A DNA stretch of 7,294 nt from an uncultured Gemmiger sp. (GTDB taxonomy: Bacteria > Bacillota > Clostridia > Oscillospirales > Ruminococcaceae): the NCBI GenBank assembly GCA_959018215.1, contig CAUEKL010000112.1, positions 1-7,294 on the forward strand, given 5' to 3'. Numbering within the stretch: the stretch's first letter is position 1; every line of letters begins with the position of its first letter. Both the position numbers and the translations under genes were made by a program. Shown piece after piece: positions 1 to 6,824 of this stretch. The notes below the pieces were generated by a model. The model had not been told where the DNA came from. It searched no databases and saw only the letters and a program-made list of their open reading frames with translations.

Positions 1-523
1 CGGAAATGACGCCGTCGGCGGTGTTCACCCCGGCCATGCCGCCCACCTGGCTGGTGCCGGTGACGGTGCCGTCAAAGCGGCAGTTTTCGATGGTACCGGC
101 GTTCTGCCCCGCAAATCCGCCCACCTGGGCCCGGGTGCCCCCGGGCTGTACGGTGCCGGAAGCGGTGGTGTTGTACACCGCCCCCGAGGTCTGAATGTAC
201 CGGAACAATCCCTGCACGCTGCCGTCGGCGGTCAGGTTCAGGCCGCTGACGGTATGGCCCTGGCCTTCCCACCGGCCGCCGAAGCTGGGGATCCCCCCGA
301 AGCCGGTGCCGCTCAGGTCGATGTCGGCGTCCAGGTAGACAATCTTATCCCGGCTCCAGCTGTCCAGGCGGCAGTTCTCCGCCAGCCGGACCAGGTCCTC
401 GGCGTCGTTCAGACGGATGACGCCGGTCTCCTCTTCGGCCAGGGCGCCCAACGGCAGGCAGCAGACCAGCAGGGCCATGCTCAGCAGGGCGCAAAGGCTC
501 CGTTTCACTGTCTTGGTCATCAT
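1..523 (-). CDS. Secreted GLUG-repeat protein, partial (C-terminus off the left edge)
   Basis: The reading frame is open from an ATG at 523 to the window edge, giving 174 complete codons and no stop. Residues 1-29 form a Sec signal peptide: positive start (K4, K7, R8), a Leu/Ala/Cys-rich core, and a likely signal peptidase I cut after ALA (27-29). No good lipobox is seen despite the CC pair at 21-22. Residues 35-100 form a conserved-looking lead-in with DLVRLAENC and an aspartate-rich DADIDLSG stretch, followed by GQGHTVSGL. Two GLUG-like units follow: VGGFAGQNAGTIENC from 134 and VGGMAGVN from 160. GLUG repeats occur in surface or extracellular proteins of gut Firmicutes and probably fold as a beta-solenoid; the ligand is unknown. 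The ribosome binding site GGGGAGG lies inside the end of the upstream transporter gene. It is 4 nt from the ATG at 523 and 7 nt from a second ATG at 520, so either may be used. The overlap with the transporter gene implies co-transcription and translational coupling. Confidence 0.85.
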   Translation of the reverse strand, partial: MMTKTVKRSLCALLSMALLVCCLPLGALAEEETGVIRLNDAEDLVRLAENCRLDSWSRDKIVYLDADIDLSGTGFGGIPSFGGRWEGQGHTVSGLNLTADGSVQGLFRYIQTSGAVYNTTASGTVQPGGTRAQVGGFAGQNAGTIENCRFDGTVTGTSQVGGMAGVNTADGVIS

Positions 524-3030
524 ACTTCCTCCCCTTCGGTGTAGTTCTGGGCCCAGACCTCCGCGTCGGAAACCTCCTGCGGCAGGCAGTAGTCGGGCTG
601 GGCGGGTTCGATGGTGGTGCCGGAGGTCACCGCCGCATTCAGGGTGCCGTTCAAAGTGCCCCGTATCTCGGCGTCGATGATCCCGTTCACATAGCCGCGC
701 ACCCGGCCACTCACCCGCATGTTGCCGCTGGCGGTGCGGTTGATGCGGGTCAGGTCGATGGGGGCCTTCATGGCAAAGCTGGTGCGCTCCACGATCACGT
801 CGCCGATGAGCAGGATCTGGGGCAGCACCGCCAGCACCAGCAGGATGGAGACCACCGTGCCGCGGCCCAGGCAGGAGCCGATGGCCGCAATGACCGGGTT
901 GGTGGTCATGACGCCGATCAGGGCGCCGGCCACCGCCAGAATGGTGCCGGAGGTGAAGATGGTGGGAAATGCCTGGTTCAGCGCCGTGATCATGGCTTTC
1001 TGGATGGGCATTTCCTTCTTCAGGTCGGTATAATGGCTGGAAATGACGATGGCGTAGTCGATGTTGGCGCCCATCTGGATGGCGTTGACGATGAGGTAGC
1101 CCAGAAAATACAGGGGTTCATTCTGCAGGGTGGGCACCGAAAAGTTGATCCAGATACTGCCCTGGATGACCAGGATCAGCAGGATGGGCAGACCCACCGA
1201 CTGGAAGGTGAAGAGCAGGATCAGCACCACGAACAGGGCCGACAGCACGCTGATGAGCACGTTGTCCTGCACGAAGGAGCTGGACAGGTCCTTCACGTTG
1301 GTGGAGTTGCCCACCACGTAGTAGTCCCCGCTGTAATACTGCCCGATGATGTTGTGCATGGTGGTCAGGAAGTCCATGGTATCGTCACTTTCTTCCGGCA
1401 GGTTCAGGTAGACCACCATCCGGCTGTATTTGTCGCTCTGCAGCTGGACCTGGGCCCAGTTCAGCTGGTCGAACAGCTCGTCCAGGGTGTCCTGCATCTC
1501 TCCCTCCAGGGTGATGTTGCCGTCCTTCATCTCCTTCTGCAGGAACATGAACATGTCGAACAGGGGCACCTTGTAATCCCCGATGCCGCTGAGCACACTG
1601 CCGTACTGGTTCTGGTCCACGGCGTACACCGCGTACAGGGCCTCGGCGGCCTCGTAGTCGATGCCTGCGATCTCCGAAAGCTGACGCGGGGTCACGGCGT
1701 CGGCCAGCATGTAGCCGTCCAGGGCTTCGGTGTTGGCCAGTCCCTGGGCGGAATCCACCTCCGGGCAGGCTTCCAGCTGGTCCAGGATCTGCCGCTCGGC
1801 GTCGTAGTTGCCCTTGGGCACGATCACCGCCACCATGTTGTTGTTGCCGAAGGTGTTCTTGATCTTCTGGTGGGCGATCTGGCTCACGCTCTGCTTGGGG
1901 GTCACCAGGTCGGTGAAGCTGTAGCAGTAGGGGCACTGGTTGGCCAGCACGGCGGCAATGACCACCACCACCACAAAGATGGGCGGGATGATGAACCGGG
2001 TGGCCACGTCAAACTTGCCCAGGAAGGTGATCTGGGGAATGAGTTTGCGGTGACGGGTGGCGTCGATCTTGCGGCTGAAGACCATGAGCAGCCCGGGCAT
2101 GAGGGTGAACACCGACAGCAGGCTGAACAGGATGGCCTTGATGAGCACGGTGGCCATGTCCCGCCCGATGCCGAAGTGCATGAACGCCAGGGCCGCCAGG
2201 CCGGAGATGGTGGTCAGCGAGGAAGAACTGATCTCCGGAATGGCCTTGGACAGGGCGGCAATGCAGGCTTCCCGGGTGTCCTTGGTCTCGTGCTCATCGG
2301 AAAAACGGTGGCACAGGATGATGGCGTAGTCGATGGCCAGGGCCAGCTGCAGGATCACCGTCACCGAGTTGGAGATGAAGGAGATGGTGCCGCACAAGAA
2401 GTTGGTGCCCATGTTCAGCAAAGCGGCGGCGCCGAAGGTCAGGATCAGCACCGGCACCTCGGCGTAGGAGCGGGAAGTCAGGGTGAGCACCACCACGATG
2501 ATCACCGCGGCAATGACCAGAATGACCCCCATCTCGTTGGCCAGGTCGGCGGACATGTCCTGCCCCACCTCGGTGTCCACATAGGCGTCATACCCGGCCA
2601 GCGCCTGGTCGATGCCGTCCAGGGCCTGCAGGCTGATCTCGTCGGTGGAAGTTCCGTCAAAGGTCACGGTGTACAGGGCCGAAGCCTGCTTGTAGTGGTC
2701 GGCGGTGTCGTCGAACTCCACGCTGTACACCCCATCCACCCCTTCCAGGGTCCCGGCCAGGTCCCGGGCCGTGTCGTAGGTCACGTTGGAGACCATCACC
2801 CGGGCTGTGCCGAAGGTGGTGAAATTGTCGTTCATCACGGTCAGACCCTGGCGGGTCTCGGTGTCGGCGGGCAGGTAGGTGGTGATATCGTTCTCCACCT
2901 TCACCCAGCCCGACGCCACAACGCTGAAGATCAGCGCCAGGGCGTATAACAGGAAGAAAAGATTGCGCTTGTCCACAATAAAGGTGGCAATCTTTTCCAT
3001 CCCGCCGGTTTTCGGCTTCTTTTCTTCCAT
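520..3030 (-). CDS. MMPL/RND-family membrane exporter, 836 aa
   Basis: This is a proton-driven RND superfamily exporter of the MMPL type in the cytoplasmic membrane; the substrate is unknown (lipids, drugs or peptides are typical). From the ATG at 3030 it shows TM1 near 22-40, a first outer domain at 41-166, six TM segments between about 167 and 364, a second outer domain at about 365-588, then TM8-12 at about 590-745. The paired proton-relay signature is present in both halves: AIDYAI with D234-Y235 and NIDYAI with D658-Y659. Odd points are a CPYC motif (C366-C369) just outside TM7 and a C-terminal tail with eight [VIL]-x-[GA]-x units at 773-804. The frame also opens at an ATG at 3087, but that start overlaps a terminator-like hairpin and has no clear ribosome binding site. 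The 3030 start has GGGAGG 11 nt upstream, so I prefer it. The stop TGA overlaps the start of the GLUG gene. No dedicated regulator gene is in the window. Confidence 0.9.
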   Translation of the reverse strand: MEEKKPKTGGMEKIATFIVDKRNLFFLLYALALIFSVVASGWVKVENDITTYLPADTETRQGLTVMNDNFTTFGTARVMVSNVTYDTARDLAGTLEGVDGVYSVEFDDTADHYKQASALYTVTFDGTSTDEISLQALDGIDQALAGYDAYVDTEVGQDMSADLANEMGVILVIAAVIIVVVLTLTSRSYAEVPVLILTFGAAALLNMGTNFLCGTISFISNSVTVILQLALAIDYAIILCHRFSDEHETKDTREACIAALSKAIPEISSSSLTTISGLAALAFMHFGIGRDMATVLIKAILFSLLSVFTLMPGLLMVFSRKIDATRHRKLIPQITFLGKFDVATRFIIPPIFVVVVVIAAVLANQCPYCYSFTDLVTPKQSVSQIAHQKIKNTFGNNNMVAVIVPKGNYDAERQILDQLEACPEVDSAQGLANTEALDGYMLADAVTPRQLSEIAGIDYEAAEALYAVYAVDQNQYGSVLSGIGDYKVPLFDMFMFLQKEMKDGNITLEGEMQDTLDELFDQLNWAQVQLQSDKYSRMVVYLNLPEESDDTMDFLTTMHNIIGQYYSGDYYVVGNSTNVKDLSSSFVQDNVLISVLSALFVVLILLFTFQSVGLPILLILVIQGSIWINFSVPTLQNEPLYFLGYLIVNAIQMGANIDYAIVISSHYTDLKKEMPIQKAMITALNQAFPTIFTSGTILAVAGALIGVMTTNPVIAAIGSCLGRGTVVSILLVLAVLPQILLIGDVIVERTSFAMKAPIDLTRINRTASGNMRVSGRVRGYVNGIIDAEIRGTLNGTLNAAVTSGTTIEPAQPDYCLPQEVSDAEVWAQNYTEGEEV

Positions 3031-3058
3031 GGCAGAAAAATCCTCCCGTCTACAAGTC

Positions 3059-3083
3059 AAAAAAGCAGCCTTTTCCAAGGCTG
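3059..3083 (-). terminator. Intrinsic terminator in the exporter leader (possible attenuator)
   Basis: Read on the minus strand, CAGCCTT and AAGGCTG form a perfect 7-bp stem closed by a GGAA tetraloop, followed by C and six T. This is a compact, textbook rho-independent terminator. No gene lies upstream on this strand, and the exporter start codon is only 29 nt downstream, so it would cut transcripts entering the exporter gene. It could be an attenuator, or a transcript could start inside or after it. The function is inferred; the structure is visible. Confidence 0.6.
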
Positions 3084-3128
3084 TCATTCTATCTTAATAC
3101 CGGAAGGAGACAAAAACCATATACAATT

Positions 3129-3144
3129 TTAGACATGTGTCTAA
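3129..3144. promoter_or_regulatory. Palindromic operator TTAGACA-TG-TGTCTAA, likely TetR/MarR-type
   Basis: Two perfect 7-base inverted arms flank a 2-base centre. Size and symmetry fit sites bound by dimeric TetR- or MarR-family repressors, which often control exporter genes. A plausible minus-strand -10 (TAAAAT, 3131 to 3126) overlaps its edge, so occupancy could block exporter transcription. No good -35 is seen at the right distance, so the promoter itself is not firmly assigned. A second weak minus-strand promoter is possible: TTGTCT, 16 nt, then TAGAAT ending at 3086. The regulator is not encoded in this window. Confidence 0.5.
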
Positions 3145-3157
3145 TAACTCGGAACGT

Positions 3158-3200
3158 TCAAAAAAAATTTACCTGTGCGGATGTGTCAAAAAAATACCTG
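3158..3200. repeat. Imperfect direct repeat in the divergent intergenic region
   Basis: TC-A8-TTT-ACCTG at 3158-3175 recurs as TC-A7-T-ACCTG at 3186-3200. The starts are 28 bp apart. The A-tracts are in an AT-rich stretch between the exporter and fucO promoters. They may bend DNA or hold tandem protein sites; no assigned function. Confidence 0.4.
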
Positions 3201-3221
3201 AAAATTTTACCATTTGCCCGG

Positions 3222-3251
3222 GATACAGCCTCCGGAATCTTGTGCTATAAT
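3222..3251 (+). promoter_or_regulatory. Promoter for fucO (extended -10)
   Basis: A perfect TATAAT at 3246-3251 is preceded by TGC, making an extended -10. A weak -35, GATACA (3 of 6), sits 18 bp upstream at 3222-3227. Initiation would be near 3258, giving a leader of about 84 nt. That leader contains a hairpin at 3293-3311 (7 pairs, one G-U) with no T-run, so it is not a terminator. A small inverted repeat GCTG-ATA-CAGC lies just after the start point. Confidence 0.65.
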
Positions 3252-3341
3252 CGGATTATAAGGCTGATACAGCTGTTTTCATCGTTTTCCATGGCGGGCA
3301 TCCGGTCCGCCTGATTCTATGATACAAAGGAGAGATTTCCC

Positions 3342-4490
3342 ATGGTTTCCCGTATTGTTCTGAACACTATTTCCTATCACGGCCATGGCGCCATCGAAAA
3401 CATTGTGCCCGAGCTGACCTCCCGCGGCTACAAGAAGGCCTTCGTCTGCTCCGACCCCGACCTTGTCAAGTTCGGCGTCACCAAGAAGGTCACCGACCTG
3501 CTGGATGCGGCGGGCTTTGCCTATTCCGTGTACAGCGAGATCAAGCCCAACCCCACCATCCAGAATGTCCAGGACGGCGTGGAAGCCTTCAAGCAGGCGG
3601 AAGCCGACTGCATCGTCACCATCGGCGGCGGCTCCTCCATGGATACCGCCAAGGCCATCGGCATCATCATCAACAACCCTGAGTTTGCCGATGTGCGCAG
3701 CCTGGAAGGGGTTGCCCCCACCAAGAAGCATGCGGTCTTCACCATCGCGGTGCCCACCACCGCCGGTACGGCTGCCGAGGTCACCATCAACTACGTCATC
3801 ACCGACGTGGAAAAGAAGCGCAAGTTCGTTTGCGTGGATACCAACGACATCCCTGAGGTGGCCGTGGTGGACCCCGATATGATGGCTTCCATGCCCAAGG
3901 GCCTGACCGCCGCCACCGGCATGGACGCCCTGACCCATGCCATTGAGGGCTACATCACCAAGGGGCACTGCACCATCTCCGATATGTTCCATCTGGAAGC
4001 CATCCGCCTGATCTCCGAGAACCTGCGCGGCGCTGTCCAGAATACGCCGGAAGGCCGGGAAGGCATGGCCCTGGGCCAGTACATCGCCGGCATGGGCTTC
4101 TCCAACGTGGGTCTGGGCATTGTGCACAGCATGGCCCACGGCCTGAGCGCCCTGTATGACACCCCCCACGGTGTGGCCTGCGCCATCCTGCTGCCGGTGG
4201 GCCTGGAATACAACAAGAGTGTGGCCGGTGAGCGCTACCGCGCCGTGGGCAAGGCCATGGGCGTGGAGGGTATCGACGCTATGACCGATGCCGAGGCCGC
4301 CGACGCCACCATCGCCGCCGTCAAGAAGCTTTCCGCCGACGTGGGCATCCCCGCCAACCTGCAGGGCATCCTGAAGGAGGAGGACATCCAGTTCCTGGCC
4401 GAGTCCGCCTTTGCCGATGCCTGCTGCCCGGGCAACCCCCGCGACACCAGCGTGGAAGAAATCAAGGAACTCTACAAGAGCCAGCTGTAA
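3342..4490 (+). CDS. fucO: Lactaldehyde reductase / 1,2-propanediol oxidoreductase, Fe-dependent ADH family
   Basis: This group III iron-containing alcohol dehydrogenase interconverts lactaldehyde and 1,2-propanediol using NAD(H). In anaerobic fucose or rhamnose breakdown it reduces lactaldehyde and so reoxidises NADH. The 382-residue length matches Escherichia coli FucO, and long stretches are near identical from memory, such as NNPEFADVRSLEG (111-123) and PTTAGTAAEVTINYVITD (138-155). The nucleotide-binding GGGS is at 95-98. All four metal ligands of the family are present: D195, H199, H262 and H276. H266, matching the conserved active-site histidine, is also there. The ATG at 3342 has AAAGGAGA upstream, with 8 nt between it and the start. 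The gene is monocistronic: it has its own promoter and ends 11 nt before a strong hairpin. No fucose or rhamnose catabolic genes are adjacent, so the natural aldehyde could differ, but within this family FucO is the best fit. Confidence 0.9.
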   Translation: MVSRIVLNTISYHGHGAIENIVPELTSRGYKKAFVCSDPDLVKFGVTKKVTDLLDAAGFAYSVYSEIKPNPTIQNVQDGVEAFKQAEADCIVTIGGGSSMDTAKAIGIIINNPEFADVRSLEGVAPTKKHAVFTIAVPTTAGTAAEVTINYVITDVEKKRKFVCVDTNDIPEVAVVDPDMMASMPKGLTAATGMDALTHAIEGYITKGHCTISDMFHLEAIRLISENLRGAVQNTPEGREGMALGQYIAGMGFSNVGLGIVHSMAHGLSALYDTPHGVACAILLPVGLEYNKSVAGERYRAVGKAMGVEGIDAMTDAEAADATIAAVKKLSADVGIPANLQGILKEEDIQFLAESAFADACCPGNPRDTSVEEIKELYKSQL

Positions 4491-4501
4491 CTTTTGGGTA
4501 T

Positions 4502-4547
4502 AACAAAGGGAGGGCGCAGTCCATGTGGACTGCGTCCTCCCTTTGTT
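4502..4547. terminator. Long hairpin terminator downstream of fucO
   Basis: Two 21-base arms, AACAAAGGGAGG-G-CGCAGTCC and its complement, pair completely (one G-U) around an ATGT loop. The right arm itself ends in TTTGTT, and no separate T-run follows on the plus strand. It starts 11 nt after the fucO stop, so it most likely ends the fucO transcript and may also work in the other direction. Confidence 0.75.
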
Positions 4548-4563
4548 GGGTGGCGGCAAACAA

Positions 4564-4599
4564 AAAAGCAGGCAGAAACTTTCGTTTCTGCCTGCTTTT
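4564..4599 (-). terminator. Bidirectional terminator of tRNA-Pro (and probably ptb-buk)
   Basis: AAAAGCAGGCAGAAAC and its exact complement form a 16-bp stem around a 4-base loop. On the minus strand the 12-bp GC-rich core is followed by six T, an ideal terminator directly after the tRNA 3' end; the final A of the encoded CCA is the outermost base of the arm. On the plus strand it ends in TTTT and could back up the fucO terminator. Confidence 0.85.
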
Positions 4600-4674
4600 G
4601 GTCGAGGTGACAGGACTCGAACCTGCGGCCTCCTGGTCCCAAACCAGGCGCGCTACCAGCTGCGCAACACCTCG
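4599..4674 (-). tRNA. tRNA-Pro (anticodon UGG), CCA encoded
   Basis: The minus strand folds into a full cloverleaf of 76 nt. The acceptor stem CGAGGTG pairs with CACCTCG. The D stem is GCGC/GCGC with loop AGCTGGTA. The anticodon stem CCTGG/CCAGG encloses loop TTTGGGA, giving anticodon TGG. A 5-base variable loop is followed by the T stem GCAGG/CCTGT with loop TTCGAGT. The discriminator A is followed by a genomic CCA. UGG reads proline CCN codons. The gene has its own promoter 12 nt upstream and a terminator immediately downstream. Confidence 0.97.
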
Positions 4675-4686
4675 GCGGTATTACTC

Positions 4687-4715
4687 ATTATAACCGCTGA
4701 GGCGGCGCCCGTCAA
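4687..4715 (-). promoter_or_regulatory. Promoter for tRNA-Pro
   Basis: On the minus strand TTGACG (4715 to 4710) is separated by exactly 17 bp from a perfect TATAAT (4692 to 4687). Transcription would begin a few bases before the tRNA 5' end at 4674. The spacer is GC-rich, as in many stable RNA promoters. Confidence 0.85.
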
Positions 4716-4744
4716 GCGCGGGGCCGGGGTCCGATCCATCTGAA

Positions 4745-5812
4745 TCAATAGGTCTGGGGCTCTTCTTCGCCGGTCATGACGCGCAGGGCACCCTGGGCCA
4801 GGGCCAACAGTTCGTCCTCACCGGGATAAACGGTGATGGGGGCGATCCAGCCCAGGCTTTCGGTCAGCTTGTCCACTGTCAGCTGGGCGTAGGCAATGCC
4901 GCCGGTCAGGATGATCTGGTCCACCTTGCCGTGCAGCACGGCAGCCATAGCGCCGGCATCCTTGGCGATCTGGTAGTAGAAGGCGTCCTGGATGAGCTTG
5001 GCGTACTCGTTGCCTTCCTCCACCATCTTTTCCACCACGCGGGCGTCGTTGGTGTGCAGGTAGGCGTTGAAACCGCCGTTGCCGCAGATCTTCTTGTAGA
5101 TCTCTTTCTGGGTGTACTTGCCGGAGAAGCACATCTTGATCAGGTCGCCCACCGGCACGGTGCCGGCGCGCTCGGGGCTGAAGCAGCCCTCGCCGTCCAG
5201 GATGTTGTTTACATCCACGACCTTGCCCTTGCAGTGGGCGCCCACGGAAACGCCGCCGCCCATGTGGATGACGATGAGGTTCAGGGCGTCGTAAGTGGTG
5301 CCGTGCTCCTTGGCATACCGGCGGGCCACAGCCTTCTGGTTCAGGGCGTGGAAGATGCTGCGGCGGGGCAGTTCGGGCATGCCGGAAATCCGGGCCACAT
5401 CGGTCAGCTCATCCACCACCACGGGGTCGACAATGTAGGAGGGCTTGCCGATGGCGTCGCCGATCTCCCGGGCCAGGATGCCGCCCAGGTTGGAGGCATG
5501 CTGCCCCTGCACACCGGCGATCAGGTCGGCCAGCAGGGCGTCGCTGACGGGATAGGTGCCGCCCGGAATGGGCTTGAGCAGGCCGCCGCGGCCCACGATG
5601 ACATCAAAGGAATGGATATCGCAGTTGTCCTCTTTCAGGGCGTCCAGGATGATCTGCTTGCGGAAATCCTTCTGGTCGATGATGGAGGCATACTTGGCGA
5701 TCTCCTCGGTGGGATGACGCAGGGTCTTGTCGAACAGCAGGGTCTCGTCCTCAAAAACGCCGATCTTGGTGGAGGTGGAACCGGGGTTGATGATAAGGCT
5801 CTTGATAGACAT
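4745..5812 (-). CDS. buk: Butyrate kinase
   Basis: Buk transfers the phosphoryl group of butyryl phosphate to ADP, giving butyrate and ATP, the last step of the cytoplasmic kinase route to butyrate. The 355-residue length is that of clostridial Buk. Acetokinase-family (ASKHA fold) motifs are in order: NPGSTSTK at 9-16 (phosphate 1), VGRGG at 73-77, VQGQHASNLGG at 101-111, YIVDPVVVDEL at 126-136, FHALNQKAVARRYAKE at 154-169, HMGGG at 183-187 (phosphate 2), GEGCFSPERAG at 207-217, ILTGGIAY at 301-308 (adenosine site) and PGEDELLALA at 330-339. The extended match to Clostridium acetobutylicum Buk, recalled from memory, favours butyrate over acetate kinase; branched-chain acyl kinase activity cannot be excluded. 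It lies 60 bp after ptb with no terminator between, so it is the second gene of a ptb-buk operon. The ribosome binding site is modest (GAAGGA). No terminator follows before tRNA-Pro. Confidence 0.95.
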   Translation of the reverse strand: MSIKSLIINPGSTSTKIGVFEDETLLFDKTLRHPTEEIAKYASIIDQKDFRKQIILDALKEDNCDIHSFDVIVGRGGLLKPIPGGTYPVSDALLADLIAGVQGQHASNLGGILAREIGDAIGKPSYIVDPVVVDELTDVARISGMPELPRRSIFHALNQKAVARRYAKEHGTTYDALNLIVIHMGGGVSVGAHCKGKVVDVNNILDGEGCFSPERAGTVPVGDLIKMCFSGKYTQKEIYKKICGNGGFNAYLHTNDARVVEKMVEEGNEYAKLIQDAFYYQIAKDAGAMAAVLHGKVDQIILTGGIAYAQLTVDKLTESLGWIAPITVYPGEDELLALAQGALRVMTGEEEPQTY

Positions 5813-5872
5813 GGTAGCTCGCTTCCTTCTTCAAATGTTATTCTTCTCTTACCGTTCTCGCGGAATCAGTGC

Positions 5873-6787
5873 TCACTTATTCAGGGCAGCGGCCACCACG
5901 GCGGCCAGGGCGATGGAGTTGACCTTGGTCTTGAAGGAGTCGGAGCGGCTGGTCAGGATGGCGGGCACCTTGGTGCCGGTCAGGATGCAGCCGTTCTCGC
6001 ACTTGGCGGTGTGCACCAGGGTCTTGTAGACCAGGTTGCCGGCCTGGATGTCGGGGAACAGCAGCACGTCGGCCTTGCCGGCGGCAGGGCGGTCCTGGGC
6101 ACCCTTGTGGGCAGCGGCTTCGGGGTCAATGGCAATGTCCATGGACAGGGGGCCGTCCACCACGCAGCCGGTGATCTTGCCCTCTTCGCACATCTTGCGC
6201 AGCTCGTCGGCATCCACGGTGCAGGGCATCTTGGGGTTGACCACCTCAACGGCGGCCAGCGGGGCCACCTTGGGGCATTCCACGCCGCAGGCGTGGGCCA
6301 CTTCCACGGTGTTCTCGATGATATGGACCTTGTCCTCCAGGGTGGGGTAGGTGATGAAGGCCACGTCGGACAGGAACAGCAGCTGCTCCACACCCTCGAT
6401 CTGGAACACGGCCACATGGCTCAGGGTCTTGCCGGTGCGCAGGCCCACTTCCTTGTCCAGAATGCTCTTCAGGAAGGTCTTGGTGTCCAGCAGGCCCTTC
6501 ATGTACATGTCGGCTTCGCCGTCGTGGGCCAGCTTCACGGCCTTCAGGGAGGCGGCGGTCTTGTCCGGCTCGTTGATGATGCGGTAGTCGGACAGGTCGA
6601 TGTTCATCTCGGCGGCGATGGCGCGGATCTTGGCCTCGTCACCCACCAGGATGGCGTCGGCGATGCCCTGCTTGTGGGCTTCGGCAACGGCTTCCAGAAC
6701 GGCGTCGTCCTCGGCGGCAGCCACCGCGATGGTCTTCTTGCCGCATTCCTTGACCTTGGAGATCAGTTCGTCAAAACTCTTGACCAT
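5873..6787 (-). CDS. ptb: Phosphate butyryltransferase
   Basis: Ptb converts butyryl-CoA and phosphate to butyryl phosphate and CoA, feeding butyrate kinase. The 304 residues match the usual length of clostridial Ptb. The phosphate acetyl/butyryl transferase fold is recognisable from MKGLLDTKTFL at 96-106, EVGLRTGKTLSHVA at 113-126, DGPLSMDIAI at 211-220, PDIQAGNLVYKTL at 245-257 and TGTKVPAILTSRSDS at 270-284. Downstream buk makes butyryl-CoA the likely substrate rather than acetyl-CoA. The start at 6787 is supported by GAGGTG with 7 nt before the ATG. The gene has a clear promoter about 80 bp upstream whose -10 lies inside a Rex-like operator, so expression probably rises when NADH is high. 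Ptb-buk contrasts with the butyryl-CoA:acetate CoA-transferase route used by many gut butyrate producers. Confidence 0.95.
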   Translation of the reverse strand: MVKSFDELISKVKECGKKTIAVAAAEDDAVLEAVAEAHKQGIADAILVGDEAKIRAIAAEMNIDLSDYRIINEPDKTAASLKAVKLAHDGEADMYMKGLLDTKTFLKSILDKEVGLRTGKTLSHVAVFQIEGVEQLLFLSDVAFITYPTLEDKVHIIENTVEVAHACGVECPKVAPLAAVEVVNPKMPCTVDADELRKMCEEGKITGCVVDGPLSMDIAIDPEAAAHKGAQDRPAAGKADVLLFPDIQAGNLVYKTLVHTAKCENGCILTGTKVPAILTSRSDSFKTKVNSIALAAVVAAALNK

Positions 6788-6824
6788 AAAAAAACACCTC
6801 GTTTTGTCATCACAAAGCTGTGTG

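Noticed and set aside
1033..2949. A 638-codon open frame on the plus strand opposite the exporter
   Set aside because: Its translation is dominated by His, Gly, Gln and Val with no domain, as expected for the antisense of a GC-biased gene. The minus-strand product has clear MMPL motifs and TM segments.
3031..3087. Upstream ATG at 3087 as the exporter start
   Set aside because: It would place a terminator hairpin inside the coding region and lacks a clear ribosome binding site, while the ATG at 3030 has GGGAGG. Kept only as an alternative.
3279..4559. A 426-codon open frame on the minus strand opposite fucO
   Set aside because: It is the His/Gly-rich antisense of fucO and extends through the terminator. 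No ribosome binding site or domain.
4599..4674. tRNA-Pro as an integration site for a mobile element
   Set aside because: No integrase, no duplicated tRNA 3' end and no foreign-looking composition next to it.
4525..4743. A 72-codon open frame across the tRNA region on the plus strand
   Set aside because: Its RTRTCGLLVPN-like peptide is the known spurious translation of the antisense of a tRNA gene.
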